64,000 nucleotides of DNA. It comes from Bin55 sp963664665. Lineage in GTDB: Bacteria > Pseudomonadota > Gammaproteobacteria > Pseudomonadales > Azotimanducaceae. Numbering within the stretch: the first letter of the stretch is position 1; every line of letters begins with the position of its first letter. Positions 16,262-24,851 of the stretch are shown here, piece by piece. The stretch lies in NCBI GenBank assembly GCA_963664665.2, contig CAXXMH010000002.1, forward strand, positions 62,001 through 126,000. Reading direction: 5' to 3'. Made by a program: the position numbers and the translations under genes. The notes beneath the pieces are model-generated. The model was not told where the DNA came from. It made no database searches and worked only from the letters and a program-made list of their open reading frames with translations.

Positions 16262-17506
16262 CTAATTCTTGCGAACATCCTTGAACGGTCCAGTATCTGA
16301 GCGCGGTTCCTTTTGCATGCCTAGAACTCGTTCGCTGATGATGTTTCGTTGAATCTCATCGGTGCCACCTGCAATCGAGATGGCTGGAACTGAAAGCAGG
16401 ATCTCAGCGATGACGCCGGCTTCTGGACTGTCGTCACCGGATGTCATGGCGTCGACGCCGGTCATCAAGGTATGTACTTTCGACGCTTGACGTGCGATAT
16501 TGCTACCGGCCAACTTGCCTAGCGATCCTTCCGGACCTTGGGGTTGTCCTTGTTGTTGCGCGGCTCGAGCGCGTAATGCGGTCCATTCAGCACACCGTGA
16601 CATGATGAGAAGTTTGGCGATTTCTTGTCGTGCCACCGGGTCACTGATTGCACCGGTGGCTCGCGCACGAGGCAGGACCAGATCGACACGACCAGCCCGC
16701 TGAGGGTACCACGTGTAGGGTTCCAGCAGAATCTTGTTTTCTTCAGCTTCTTGCTCGTATATAGATCCTTGAAAGTCGTCTCGACGTCGGGCTTCGACAA
16801 ATATGTTGCCCGCATTACGGCGTTCATGCATGAGGGTCGTCATGGCAATTTGCCAGCCGTCGCCATTTGCGCCAATTTGGTCACTGCGAGGTACCTTTGC
16901 ATCGTTGAAAAAAACTTGGTTAAACGATGCGTGCCCGTTCATCTGTCTTAGAGGGTGGACGTCAACGCCTTTCTGGCGGAAATTCAGGATGAAATAGGAC
17001 AAACCTTGATGCTTGGGTATGTCCCAGTCGTGTCTTGCCAACAACAAACCAAAGTCTGCGTGATGAGCTGATGTAGTCCACACTTTTTGTCCGTTAATGA
17101 TCCATTCATCGTCCACCAGCTCCGCCTTCGTTGTCGACCCAGCCAGATCGGATCCGCTCCCGGGTTCGCTAAACAACTGACACCAAGTTTCCTCGCCAGT
17201 CAAAATCTTGCGTAAGTAGCGCTCTCGCTGTGCGTCATTACCGTGCGCCAGCAGTGTTTCCGCTGCAAGTAGACGAATGCCGGTTCGCGCGACTGAGACT
17301 GCGCCGATTCTCGCGAACTCTTCGGCAACCACACTCTGCAGATGCTGCGGCATGTTTCTGCCATACCATCGATCGGGCCAGCTTGGCATTCCCCAACCTG
17401 CATCGATTAATTTGTTTCGCCACGCGAGCAAATCCGCGTTTGGATCCCAGTTCGACTCAAGGAATGACCGAAGTTCGTTTCTGACCTGCGCTTCATTCAT
17501 TTCCAT
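16262..17506 (-). CDS. Acyl-CoA dehydrogenase (subunit 2 of an adjacent pair)
   Basis: FAD-dependent acyl-CoA dehydrogenase, about 414 residues. Family segments are CQLFSEPGSGSDLAG (FAD and substrate binding), WIINGQKVWTTSAHHAD and the C-terminal SIAGGTDEIQRNIISERVLG. At the place of the catalytic glutamate in the canonical YEGT motif there is glycine (AGGT). The start is set at ATG 17506, just after the upstream dehydrogenase stop; the longer frame to 17602 would overlap that gene. An ATG six bases further in is equally possible. Last gene of the minus operon. Paired dehydrogenases of this kind form heterotetramers in steroid side-chain catabolism, which is suggestive here. The stop lies in the 9-bp repeat next to the TnpB element. 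Confidence 0.87.
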   Translation of the reverse strand: MEMNEAQVRNELRSFLESNWDPNADLLAWRNKLIDAGWGMPSWPDRWYGRNMPQHLQSVVAEEFARIGAVSVARTGIRLLAAETLLAHGNDAQRERYLRKILTGEETWCQLFSEPGSGSDLAGSTTKAELVDDEWIINGQKVWTTSAHHADFGLLLARHDWDIPKHQGLSYFILNFRQKGVDVHPLRQMNGHASFNQVFFNDAKVPRSDQIGANGDGWQIAMTTLMHERRNAGNIFVEARRRDDFQGSIYEQEAEENKILLEPYTWYPQRAGRVDLVLPRARATGAISDPVARQEIAKLLIMSRCAEWTALRARAAQQQGQPQGPEGSLGKLAGSNIARQASKVHTLMTGVDAMTSGDDSPEAGVIAEILLSVPAISIAGGTDEIQRNIISERVLGMQKEPRSDTGPFKDVRKN

Positions 17507-17513
17507 AGCGTGC

Positions 17514-18638
17514 TTAGTCCGTCTCCAGGAGTTCGATTTGATCGAGCAGTCGCTCTCGATGTGTCTCGGAAGTACCAAGCCACACCTGGGAGCTCTTCGC
17601 ACGCTTGAACCAAAGATGTGTGTCGTTATCCCACGTAAAACCTATACCACCGTGAATCTGTATTGCGTCGTTCGCTGCGCGCATGTAGGCGTCATTCGCG
17701 GCAGCCTTCGCAACGCTTGCGTATGCAGGAACTGCTGGATCGTTGGTTGCGATTGCTTGAGCAGCAAGATACGCAGCTGATTTGGCAAGCTCAATCTCTA
17801 GCAAGAGATCTGCACATTTGTGCTTTATCGCTTGCATGGAACTGATAGGTCGACCGAACTGAACACGGGTGTTCGCGTAATCGACGGAACTATCGAGAAG
17901 CCTCTGTGCGCCTCCTACCATCTCGTTCGCAAGCGCTACTACTGCGAAGCTCATGAATCGTTCGAATTCGTCGTCGTCGCTCTCTCTATCACCGAGCCGC
18001 TCTACCTTAACGTTTTCGAAAGAAACGGTGGCAATTCGACGGGTAGTGTCAATGGCAGTGGTTGCACTTTGTGTAATACTTGGATCGTTTGCGCGCGTAA
18101 GCCAAAAGCAAGGCGAGTTCGATTCTTTTGAACCATCGTTGGCAACAACAACGAACTGATCTGCGATGTTTCCGTCAGTGACGGTTGTCTTGACGCCGGT
18201 CAACGAGTTGTCGATGACTCTTTGCGTGACGTCCTCGATATTCGATCGATTGCTCTCTTCATAAAGTGCTACTGTGACGATTTTGTCGCCTGATGTGATG
18301 GCCGGTAGAAGCTCTGCCTTTTGCTCGCTCGTCCCCGCGAACAAGAGAGCGTTTACGGCAAGTACGTTCGAGGATAGGTAAGGCGAGGGGTAGAGTGCAT
18401 GCCCCATTTCCTCGACGGCAATACACAATTCGACGTAACTCAGACCTGCGCCCCCGTACTCTTCTGGTACGTGGATTCCACCAATCCCTAGCTCGTCGAA
18501 CAATCTCTTGTACGTCTGCCGATCAAAACCCTCTTGATCATCCATCAACTCGCGAGTTCGAGATGTCGTTGCATGATCCGTGAGGAATCGACGGATCGAT
18601 TCACGGAGCTGAAGTTGCTCGTCAGTGAATGCGAACAT
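17514..18638 (-). CDS. Acyl-CoA dehydrogenase (subunit 1 of an adjacent pair)
   Basis: Second acyl-CoA dehydrogenase fold protein, 374 residues, beginning MFAFTDEQLQLRESIRRFL like most of the family. The C-terminal QIHGGIGFTWDNDTHLWFKR segment is typical. The central SEPGSGS-type motif is poorly preserved, replaced by a divergent stretch around YEESNRSNIEDV. In the catalytic-base position (YEGT) it has WLGT. Divergent partners of this sort are common in alpha2beta2 dehydrogenases where only one subunit is catalytic. The gene ends seven bases before the next dehydrogenase, so the two are translated together. A 61-base gap separates it from the PhyH gene upstream. Confidence 0.85.
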   Translation of the reverse strand: MFAFTDEQLQLRESIRRFLTDHATTSRTRELMDDQEGFDRQTYKRLFDELGIGGIHVPEEYGGAGLSYVELCIAVEEMGHALYPSPYLSSNVLAVNALLFAGTSEQKAELLPAITSGDKIVTVALYEESNRSNIEDVTQRVIDNSLTGVKTTVTDGNIADQFVVVANDGSKESNSPCFWLTRANDPSITQSATTAIDTTRRIATVSFENVKVERLGDRESDDDEFERFMSFAVVALANEMVGGAQRLLDSSVDYANTRVQFGRPISSMQAIKHKCADLLLEIELAKSAAYLAAQAIATNDPAVPAYASVAKAAANDAYMRAANDAIQIHGGIGFTWDNDTHLWFKRAKSSQVWLGTSETHRERLLDQIELLETD

Positions 18639-18699
18639 GGACAGTTACCTTTGGAATTTCAAAACGCTGATCGGAGAAATCAGCGGTATTTCAAGGGAC

Positions 18700-19851
18700 T
18701 CACAGACCGAGCGCATACATGTTGTAGTTCTTTAATAACGTATTTCGTGTCTCGTCATTGAAGCGGTTCTGATCCACCTCGTCCTTGAGCGGTTGATACT
18801 CGTATGGTTCTTCATTTGTATAGTGCTGACGACGAGCGTCAATCGCGAGTGGAATTAACCTAGAACTACGATGGACTCGTTCTTCGTCGTACTTCACCTT
18901 TGCACGGTTACCGAATGAGGTTTCAGCGCCCATAACAGAATCTCGCATGTGAAATCCGTGCACAATCGTGACCCGACGTTGCGACGACGTATTTGCGAAG
19001 CTTCCGTGGAGCACTTGACGATTACAGATCGCGACGTCGCCCGCTCGGGATAGCATAGGCACCGCGTCAGGTAGCCTGTCAGTACCAATGTCAGCTACAC
19101 GCTTTCGAATGTCAATTTTCCCGTCCTTGTGCGTGCCAGGAACGACCCATAACGAATTCTCGGCCGTCGTGTCGTAGAGTTGGGTCATGAAGTTGAAACC
19201 ATGTATATCCTCGTGCCAGTTCGGATGCTGCCAGAGTGTGGTCCCGTCTTGATGCCACGCGACAGACGTGCCAAGTTCCGGTTCTTTGATCCAGACTCCA
19301 TCTGTAAATGGCGTGAAATCAGATCCATTCAGTGCTTCCGCCACCCTGAGAAACCTCGGGTTACCGTAGTGACGCAGACATGAGTCCATGAGTTGGCAGA
19401 TTCCGGATATGAAGAAGATCGTCTCGCGAGGCGCATCCTGTTTTGGCGTCGGTTCACTCATTTTTGCTTCGTAGCGCCCATTTGCCGCTTCAGTTCCACC
19501 AAAGGGGTCAGACAATGGCTTGGCGAAGCTGAATGAGCGTGACTTAAACTCGAGCCCAATTGCGGGATTTCCGTTCATGTCAACCGTCGATTTGGAGTCA
19601 ACTGGAGAGCGTGAGAGAAGCTGGTTGAACTCAGTGCGAATCTCGTCTAGTTCGTTAGTTTGAATCGCCTGTTCAAATACGTAAAAACCTACTTCGTGGT
19701 AAACTCGCAAGATTTCTTCGTCGACGCTTCCATCTTTGTCGAAAGTCAACGGTCCGCGGTTACCAAGTGCAAACGCGCGTTCGGTGCCGCGTTCGCAGTA
19801 AGCCTGAATTTCGTCACTCGAGACGCTGGATCGGGATAGCCGCGTACTCAT
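18700..19851 (-). CDS. Phytanoyl-CoA dioxygenase (PhyH) family protein
   Basis: Large PhyH-type Fe(II)/2-oxoglutarate oxygenase, 383 residues. The iron motif is in WHQDGTTLW, followed by the ENSLWVVPGTHKDGK block, and the distal histidine lies in VLHGSFANTSSQRR with the cosubstrate arginine. It begins MSTRLSRSSVSSDEIQAY. The ATG at 19851 comes one base after the enoyl-CoA hydratase stop and has AAGGGA upstream; the longer frame to 20013 lies inside the hydratase gene and is rejected. It is in an operon with TauD, enoyl-CoA hydratase and two acyl-CoA dehydrogenases, suggesting alpha- or omega-hydroxylation of a CoA-linked or free acid, an inference. Confidence 0.86.
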   Translation of the reverse strand: MSTRLSRSSVSSDEIQAYCERGTERAFALGNRGPLTFDKDGSVDEEILRVYHEVGFYVFEQAIQTNELDEIRTEFNQLLSRSPVDSKSTVDMNGNPAIGLEFKSRSFSFAKPLSDPFGGTEAANGRYEAKMSEPTPKQDAPRETIFFISGICQLMDSCLRHYGNPRFLRVAEALNGSDFTPFTDGVWIKEPELGTSVAWHQDGTTLWQHPNWHEDIHGFNFMTQLYDTTAENSLWVVPGTHKDGKIDIRKRVADIGTDRLPDAVPMLSRAGDVAICNRQVLHGSFANTSSQRRVTIVHGFHMRDSVMGAETSFGNRAKVKYDEERVHRSSRLIPLAIDARRQHYTNEEPYEYQPLKDEVDQNRFNDETRNTLLKNYNMYALGL

Positions 19852-19852
19852 T

Positions 19853-20659
19853 TCACATTCCCTTCCAATCTGGTGTACGTTTCTCCGCAAATGCTCTTGG
19901 TCCTTCTGTCGCGTCCTGTGAGTTCGCGCGTTTTTGTTCCCATTCATATGGCGTGTAAAAAGCTTGAGCCAGTGGCATGTCCAAGCCTCGCATTGTTGCC
20001 TCTTTAGTCGCACGAACCGAAAGCGGTGCGCACTTCAGGATGTCGGCCACGTATGCGTCCACCACCTCGTGAAGTTTAGCTGCTGGCACGACTTCATTTA
20101 CGAGCCCGAGTTCATAAGCTCGCTGCGCTGACATATGACGACCAGTAAGCATATATCCCATTGCAACCTTCAAGCCGATCTGACGTGGGAGTCGATGTAC
20201 CCCTGCGGCGCCAGCGATTAATCCGCGTCTTGGTTCGGGAAGACCAAGTTCCGCATGCTCCGCTGCCACAATGATGTCGCATGCCATGGCTAATTCCAGT
20301 CCTCCACCTAACGCGAAACCGTTGACAGCCGCGATAACAGGCTTTGGGTAATACCAACGTTCGATTAGCGACTTCGACTCAGCATTCATACGCTGCCATT
20401 TTTCGCGCAATTCCGGGGTCGCGTCGCGCTCGCGAGATCTGTGTTTGAGATCAGCGCCTGCACAGAAAGCACGTTCTCCCGCACCAGTGACCACAGCCAC
20501 CCAAATGTCAGGATCCGCTTCGATTGTGTCCCAGCGCTTCGATAGCTCCCATCGGATCTCTGGATTCAGCGAATTCATCGCTTCGGGGCGATTCAAGGTG
20601 ACGCGTGCGACATGGTTTTCCACCTCGAACTTAGTCACAGAAAACTCGTGTTCAGTCAT
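19853..20659 (-). CDS. Enoyl-CoA hydratase/isomerase
   Basis: Crotonase-family protein of 268 residues with both catalytic glutamates of classical enoyl-CoA hydratase: one in GGGLELAM and the other 20 residues on in GLPEPRRG. The oxyanion-hole segments ERAFCAGADL and NGFALGGG are intact. It would hydrate a trans-2-enoyl-CoA made by the acyl-CoA dehydrogenase pair encoded downstream. The start codon overlaps the stop of the lipoprotein gene (ATGA), and its own stop is one base from the PhyH start, so translation of the whole operon is tightly coupled. The contrast with the crotonase at 7145, which lacks the second glutamate, is notable. Confidence 0.88.
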   Translation of the reverse strand: MTEHEFSVTKFEVENHVARVTLNRPEAMNSLNPEIRWELSKRWDTIEADPDIWVAVVTGAGERAFCAGADLKHRSRERDATPELREKWQRMNAESKSLIERWYYPKPVIAAVNGFALGGGLELAMACDIIVAAEHAELGLPEPRRGLIAGAAGVHRLPRQIGLKVAMGYMLTGRHMSAQRAYELGLVNEVVPAAKLHEVVDAYVADILKCAPLSVRATKEATMRGLDMPLAQAFYTPYEWEQKRANSQDATEGPRAFAEKRTPDWKGM

Positions 20660-21039
20660 TGTTTGTCTTCGTCTTCGGTTTTGGTAAATTCTTCGTAGTT
20701 TCGTCGGTTCGATGCCTGTTGTGCACGTTCTTCGGCGACTGTTTCATGCCAATCCGCCACTGACTCGGTGCATCGCAACGAATCGAGCGTAGGTTCACTC
20801 ACGATATCTGGCGGTAGACTAGGGTGACCACTGCGGGTGGTCGTATTGCATTGGCTAACCATCTCGTCGTAACGGGTTCCTGAATAACTGTCTGCTTCGA
20901 AGGCAAGGTGTCGACAGACACAACTTTCGATCTCGATAGGGTACTTCGATTCAAGATCACCAATGGAGTTGTGGTCGCCGCAGGAGACGAGTAATACGGT
21001 CATCGGACAAGCAACGATGAATGAAACGATTCGATTCAA
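20656..21039 (-). CDS. Putative lipoprotein of unknown function
   Basis: I do not recognise the 127-residue product. It has a lipoprotein signal: MNR, hydrophobic stretch, then LLVSC followed by G, with the lipidated cysteine at residue 20. The mature part has several cysteines (CVC, QCN, RCT), consistent with disulfides in the periplasm, and an acidic, charged C-terminal tail. It sits between TauD (one-base gap) and the enoyl-CoA hydratase (4-base overlap), an unusual place for an envelope protein within a cytoplasmic catabolic operon. A role in substrate capture or transport is possible but unsupported. Confidence 0.6.
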   Translation of the reverse strand: MNRIVSFIVACPMTVLLVSCGDHNSIGDLESKYPIEIESCVCRHLAFEADSYSGTRYDEMVSQCNTTTRSGHPSLPPDIVSEPTLDSLRCTESVADWHETVAEERAQQASNRRNYEEFTKTEDEDKQ

Positions 21040-21040
21040 T

Positions 21041-21853
21041 TTACGTTGGACGATCGCCTTTGACTACTACTCGTTGCAGTGCTCGCGGTTCATCGTAATC
21101 GAGGATAGCGGTGTGCATCACGGAACGGTTATCCCATATCACAAGATCACCATCACGCCATTGATGTCGATAACAGAACTCCTCCGTAATGGCATGAATC
21201 CACAGCGGAAACAATAGATTCAGGGATTCCTGTTCAGACACATCAACAATGTGTGTAGTGAATTCAGGATTCACATAAAGTGCCTGCTTGCCATTCTCAT
21301 TGTGTGTTCTGATCACAGGGTGGATCGAATCGGGAACGTTCGGACCAAAACCCTTACCACTGTGATTTGCGGTCAGATTCGATAGCTGTTCGGCTGTAGG
21401 TAGATGTCGGCGATGCGACCGGCGCTGATCCTTCCGTGCTTGATCTAGGTACTCCCACGCAAGGTGCTGGTTCGCATAGCCGGTGTCTCCGCCAAACTTA
21501 GGGATGGTACGGGCGTGAAGCATCGTAATCCAAGGCGGCGTGGGATGCCACGTCATATCTGAATGCCAGGAGCCAAAGGCGCGATTCTTAGCGCGACCAT
21601 CGCCAGCAAGCACCTGCACGTACGGATTACTGCGCTTCATCGCTGCGGGGTGAGTAAGTAAATCACCCCATAGCGTGCCGAATGCTTGTTGCTCTTCCTC
21701 ATGAAGATTTTGCTGGCTGACGCACACCAGATGATGTTCGTTAAGAAGGTCTCGAAGTTCGCCCACGATAGTGTCGTTAGCGGATATGAGATCGAGTCCG
21801 TCGACGCGAACACCCATGGCGGGTGAGAGTCGCTCGCACACTAAACTCTTCAT
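21041..21853 (-). CDS. TauD/TfdA-family Fe(II)/2-oxoglutarate dioxygenase
   Basis: First gene of the six-gene minus operon ending at 16262. 270 residues with the iron motif in WHSDMTWHP, the GGDTGYANQ block and the distal His/Arg region SVMHTAILDYDEPRALQRV. The N terminus (LSPAMGVRVDGLDL) is the normal family start. The length is normal. A run of nine T bases lies about 20 bases upstream of the start codon, and GAGGAC is a distant ribosome site. It is transcribed divergently from the HSL-type hydrolase at 22003. It is about as long as the TauD at 11522, but the two differ clearly in motif context, so they probably act on different substrates. Confidence 0.87.
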   Translation of the reverse strand: MKSLVCERLSPAMGVRVDGLDLISANDTIVGELRDLLNEHHLVCVSQQNLHEEEQQAFGTLWGDLLTHPAAMKRSNPYVQVLAGDGRAKNRAFGSWHSDMTWHPTPPWITMLHARTIPKFGGDTGYANQHLAWEYLDQARKDQRRSHRRHLPTAEQLSNLTANHSGKGFGPNVPDSIHPVIRTHNENGKQALYVNPEFTTHIVDVSEQESLNLLFPLWIHAITEEFCYRHQWRDGDLVIWDNRSVMHTAILDYDEPRALQRVVVKGDRPT

Positions 21854-22002
21854 AACGAACGAATAGTCCTCGTTTTTTTTTCAAATCAACTTCGCCAATC
21901 CGAGCTTTATACCAAGCGAGGCTGAGCTAATCCATCGCTGCATGAATTTGCCCAATATGATTGCTTGCCCAATTTCGCGACATCGCTAATTAAAGGATTT
22001 CC

Positions 22003-23043
22003 ATGGCTAATATCGCAGAAGACCCACGTATCGATCCAAGACTCAAGCAAATGTTGAGCGCGATGCCGAATATGCCCAATCCTGGTGACGCAGAGACTCG
22101 GGAACAACTCGTGGAGGAAGCGAATTCTCCTGAAGGTCTCGCGCGAGTTGCGCAGACGGAAGCCCTATTCGAAGGTATGGATGCGGAACCGATTGCACCA
22201 CAAAGTGGCTTGACCGTGGAAAAACGAACTGCAGTATCAAAACCGGATGGTAATACGGTAAATCTGCAGATCATTAGACCGAGTTCAGATGAGAAGCTGC
22301 CTTGCGTCTACTACATTCATGGCGGCGGCATGGCATCAATGTCATGTTTCTACGGAAATTACCGTGCATGGGGAAAGATTATTGCATCCAATTGTGTTGC
22401 CGTCGTCATGGTTGACTTTCGAAATTGTCTTACGCCATCGTCCGTGCCGGAAATCGAACCGTACCCGGCAGGACTTAATGACTGCGTATCCGTGCTTCGT
22501 CAATTGCCAGACATGGCGAGTGAGTTGAACTTAGATCCAGACAATATCGTGGTTGCAGGCGAGAGTGGCGGGGGAAATCTGACGCTTGCAACGGGGTTGC
22601 GTCTTCTAAGAGACGGTGATATCGATCTCATTCAGGGTCTTTACGCTTTGTGCCCATATATTGCTGGTCGATGGCCACTCGAAGAGAACCCGTCCTCGAT
22701 TGAAAACAATGGGATTTTGCTTGATTTACATAACAATCGTGGTCCAATGGGGTACGGTATCGAAGAGCTCACGAATGAAAACCCACTCGCTTGGCCTAGC
22801 TTCGCGAAAGAATCAGATGTGAATGGATTGCCGGCCACGATGATCAGTGTGAATGAATGTGATCCGCTTCGCGACGAAGGCATCAATTTCTACCGTTTAC
22901 TTCTAAGCGCAGGTGTTCGCGCGTATTGTCGGCAAGTGATGGGCACTACTCACGCCGCTGAGATCTTTCCCGCGGTCTGTCCAGATATTGCACGCGAAAC
23001 CGCTGTCAGTCTTGCAGCGTTTGCGCGTGGTGAAACGCGCTAG
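22003..23043 (+). CDS. HSL-type alpha/beta hydrolase (esterase)
   Basis: Serine hydrolase of the hormone-sensitive-lipase family, 346 residues, cytoplasmic (no signal peptide). The oxyanion-hole HGGGM motif, the nucleophile elbow GESGGG, the aspartate in NECDPLRDEG and the histidine in GTTHAAEIF make a complete triad. AAGGA precedes ATG 22003. It would cleave short-chain or alcohol esters. It lies divergent from the TauD operon across 149 bases that include two copies of TTGCCCAAT 17 bases apart. The gene after it on the other strand is a different, exported-type carboxylesterase. Confidence 0.87.
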   Translation: MANIAEDPRIDPRLKQMLSAMPNMPNPGDAETREQLVEEANSPEGLARVAQTEALFEGMDAEPIAPQSGLTVEKRTAVSKPDGNTVNLQIIRPSSDEKLPCVYYIHGGGMASMSCFYGNYRAWGKIIASNCVAVVMVDFRNCLTPSSVPEIEPYPAGLNDCVSVLRQLPDMASELNLDPDNIVVAGESGGGNLTLATGLRLLRDGDIDLIQGLYALCPYIAGRWPLEENPSSIENNGILLDLHNNRGPMGYGIEELTNENPLAWPSFAKESDVNGLPATMISVNECDPLRDEGINFYRLLLSAGVRAYCRQVMGTTHAAEIFPAVCPDIARETAVSLAAFARGETR

Positions 23044-23085
23044 TTTCTAGTCTATTCTGAGACTAAGCAGGACTCTCGCGATTCG

Positions 23086-23145
23086 TCAAACGGTTGTGCT
23101 CGCATTGACGGCCTTGTTTTTCGCGAAGGCACCGAGCGCGGACGC
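23086..23145 (-). pseudogene. Remnant of a PhyH gene 3' end
   Basis: The minus-strand frame ending at 23086 encodes ...LGAFAKNKAVNASTTV before a stop. The C terminus of the intact PhyH gene at 25087 is ...LETVAKNKTVNVDATV and stop. Nine of these 16 residues agree, and a 23-base core of the DNA differs at one position. Upstream in this frame a stop (23146-23148) ends the similarity. It looks like the surviving tail of a second PhyH copy; the carboxylesterase gene now occupies the space between the two. Confidence 0.5.
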
Positions 23146-23155
23146 TTAGGCGTCC
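23140..23155. other. Perfect short hairpin at the edge of the PhyH remnant
   Basis: GGACGC, loop TTAG, GCGTCC. It lies where the similarity to PhyH ends and 44 bases from the carboxylesterase stop. No T-run follows on either strand. It may mark a recombination junction or act as a weak terminator for the esterase gene. Confidence 0.35.
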
Positions 23156-23198
23156 AAGCTGCACTCGGCGGAGCCTTACACTAATTACTATCAGCTGG

Positions 23199-24851
23199 TT
23201 ACTTTTCTGCGGTATCCGCGTGTCGTCGTGCGTTTTCGTGCCGCAGCGTCTCGGCGCGCTCGAAGATCTCCATCTTCGCCAGACGGAGACCGCTACCGGC
23301 GCCAGTCTCGGTACCGAATTCCATGTAGGCCTCGTTCTCTCGCGTATACGCCGGCCATTCAGGGAGGCCTTCGCCATTCGGGTTACCAGTACGGGCGAAC
23401 TCCGTCCAGATGCTGGCCATCAGATCGGACAGGGCGCGGTCGTCGTCGGTGGGGACGGCGTCGAACAGCTCGACGTTGCCGAAAACATAGCCGATTTCGG
23501 CGGCATGGAAAGCCCCGTATCGCTCGCGTTCGGCGATGGGCGGCGCCCATGTGAACCAGTAGAGCCAAGCGTCGTTCGGCACAGTATGCATGGCCCGTGC
23601 CCAGGCCCGCATGGGATAGGCGAAGTACGAATCGGAATACATAGCCATCCATGATGCGGTCGCTTCAGCGTCGTTGCCAGCCGGATAGTGTTCGCCGATC
23701 TCCTCGGCCTCCCCGAGCGTCGCCGCGACGAACGCTTGGAAGCCGGCGGCTCCTTCGCCAAACGCTGGAGCCAGGTAGCTGAAAAGCGCCGTCCCCTCGT
23801 CGGCGTTGGAGCCAATCAGTACGGGAACATCCGCTTGTTCACCAGCCTCGAAGATCGCCGCCACATCCCGAGGAATGACTTCCCCATCGACGATGGCGAG
23901 CGCGCCAGAAAACGCGGGATCCGATAGGAAGGTGGCGAGGATGTGGTCCGCGGGAAGCGCTCGTAGCGTGGCTAGTGACGTATCGCCTCCTTCCCCGACG
24001 AGAGCCGCAGCAAACTTGGCCCCGACGGATTCGGCGGCTTCAGTGTAAGGAGTCGTACGGTCCCGCTGCGCCATCACGCCAAACAATCCGCCGCTCTGGC
24101 CAATAGCGCGATGGAAGAGACCCCTTGCGAGCGGGGTAGCCTGTAGAAGTGACACGCTCATGGATCCGGCTGATTCGCCGAAGATGGTGACGTTGCCAGG
24201 ATCGCCGCCGAACTGCGCGATGTTGTCGCGAACCCATTGGAGAGCAGCAATCTGATCGCGGATTCCTTGGTTGCCGGATGCGCCGCTCTCGCTTTCCGCA
24301 CCGAGTTCGGTAAGTGCGAGAAAGCCGAAGGGACCGAGGCGGTAGTTGATCGTTACAAGCACGACACCCTTCGAAGTGAGCAGTTCACCCGGGTAGGCAT
24401 CCCCCGAGCCGACCGTAAGGCCGCCGCCGTGAATCCAGACCATGACAGGCAACGCCTCTCCGGGTTGGTCCGCGCGCGTCCACACGTTGAGTGTCAGACA
24501 GTCCTCGTTCATCACCGGGACGGCTGTCGCACTATCGTAGAAGCCTCCCTGTGCGCCCTGCTGAACGCAGCCGGGTCCCGGCGAGGTTGCATCGCGCACG
24601 CCCGTCCAGGACTCGATCGCCCCGGGTGGTGCCCAGCGGCGTTCGCCGATGGGCGGCGCTGCATATGGAATGCCGTGGTACTCCTTTAGGCCGTCTTGGC
24701 TGACGATGCCGCGCACCGCGCCACCGGTAACGGTCACTTCGGTACCGATCATCACGGGCTCCGGCGCGTCAACTTTCTCGGCGGGACCGCAGCCGACCGG
24801 TGCAAGCCCAAGCGCGAGGGCAACGAACGCCAATACGGTGCGTGTATGCAT
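23199..24851 (-). CDS. Type B carboxylesterase, lipoprotein or exported
   Basis: Carboxylesterase of about 550 residues. Nucleophile elbow FGESAGSMS, oxyanion hole WIHGGGLTVGSG, the EDCLTLNVW signature and the histidine in GAFHAAEIGYVFG are all visible, with an acidic residue in NADEGTALF. The N terminus is a lipoprotein signal (hydrophobic, then APVGCGP). The ATG at 24851 is preferred to a GTG four codons earlier. The gene is visibly richer in G and C, especially at third positions, than its neighbours, and is bordered by a PhyH remnant on one side and an intact PhyH on the other. This suggests acquisition by transfer. It would hydrolyse extracellular or periplasmic esters. Confidence 0.88.
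   Translation of the reverse strand: MHTRTVLAFVALALGLAPVGCGPAEKVDAPEPVMIGTEVTVTGGAVRGIVSQDGLKEYHGIPYAAPPIGERRWAPPGAIESWTGVRDATSPGPGCVQQGAQGGFYDSATAVPVMNEDCLTLNVWTRADQPGEALPVMVWIHGGGLTVGSGDAYPGELLTSKGVVLVTINYRLGPFGFLALTELGAESESGASGNQGIRDQIAALQWVRDNIAQFGGDPGNVTIFGESAGSMSVSLLQATPLARGLFHRAIGQSGGLFGVMAQRDRTTPYTEAAESVGAKFAAALVGEGGDTSLATLRALPADHILATFLSDPAFSGALAIVDGEVIPRDVAAIFEAGEQADVPVLIGSNADEGTALFSYLAPAFGEGAAGFQAFVAATLGEAEEIGEHYPAGNDAEATASWMAMYSDSYFAYPMRAWARAMHTVPNDAWLYWFTWAPPIAERERYGAFHAAEIGYVFGNVELFDAVPTDDDRALSDLMASIWTEFARTGNPNGEGLPEWPAYTRENEAYMEFGTETGAGSGLRLAKMEIFERAETLRHENARRHADTAEK

Noticed and set aside
21872..21880. T9 run upstream of the TauD gene at 21041
   Set aside because: It is outside the coding region, so slippage would not change a frame; an effect on promoter spacing cannot be shown.
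21948..21973. Two copies of TTGCCCAAT 17 bases apart upstream of the HSL-type esterase
   Set aside because: Short and in a single location; could be an activator site but nothing supports it beyond repetition.
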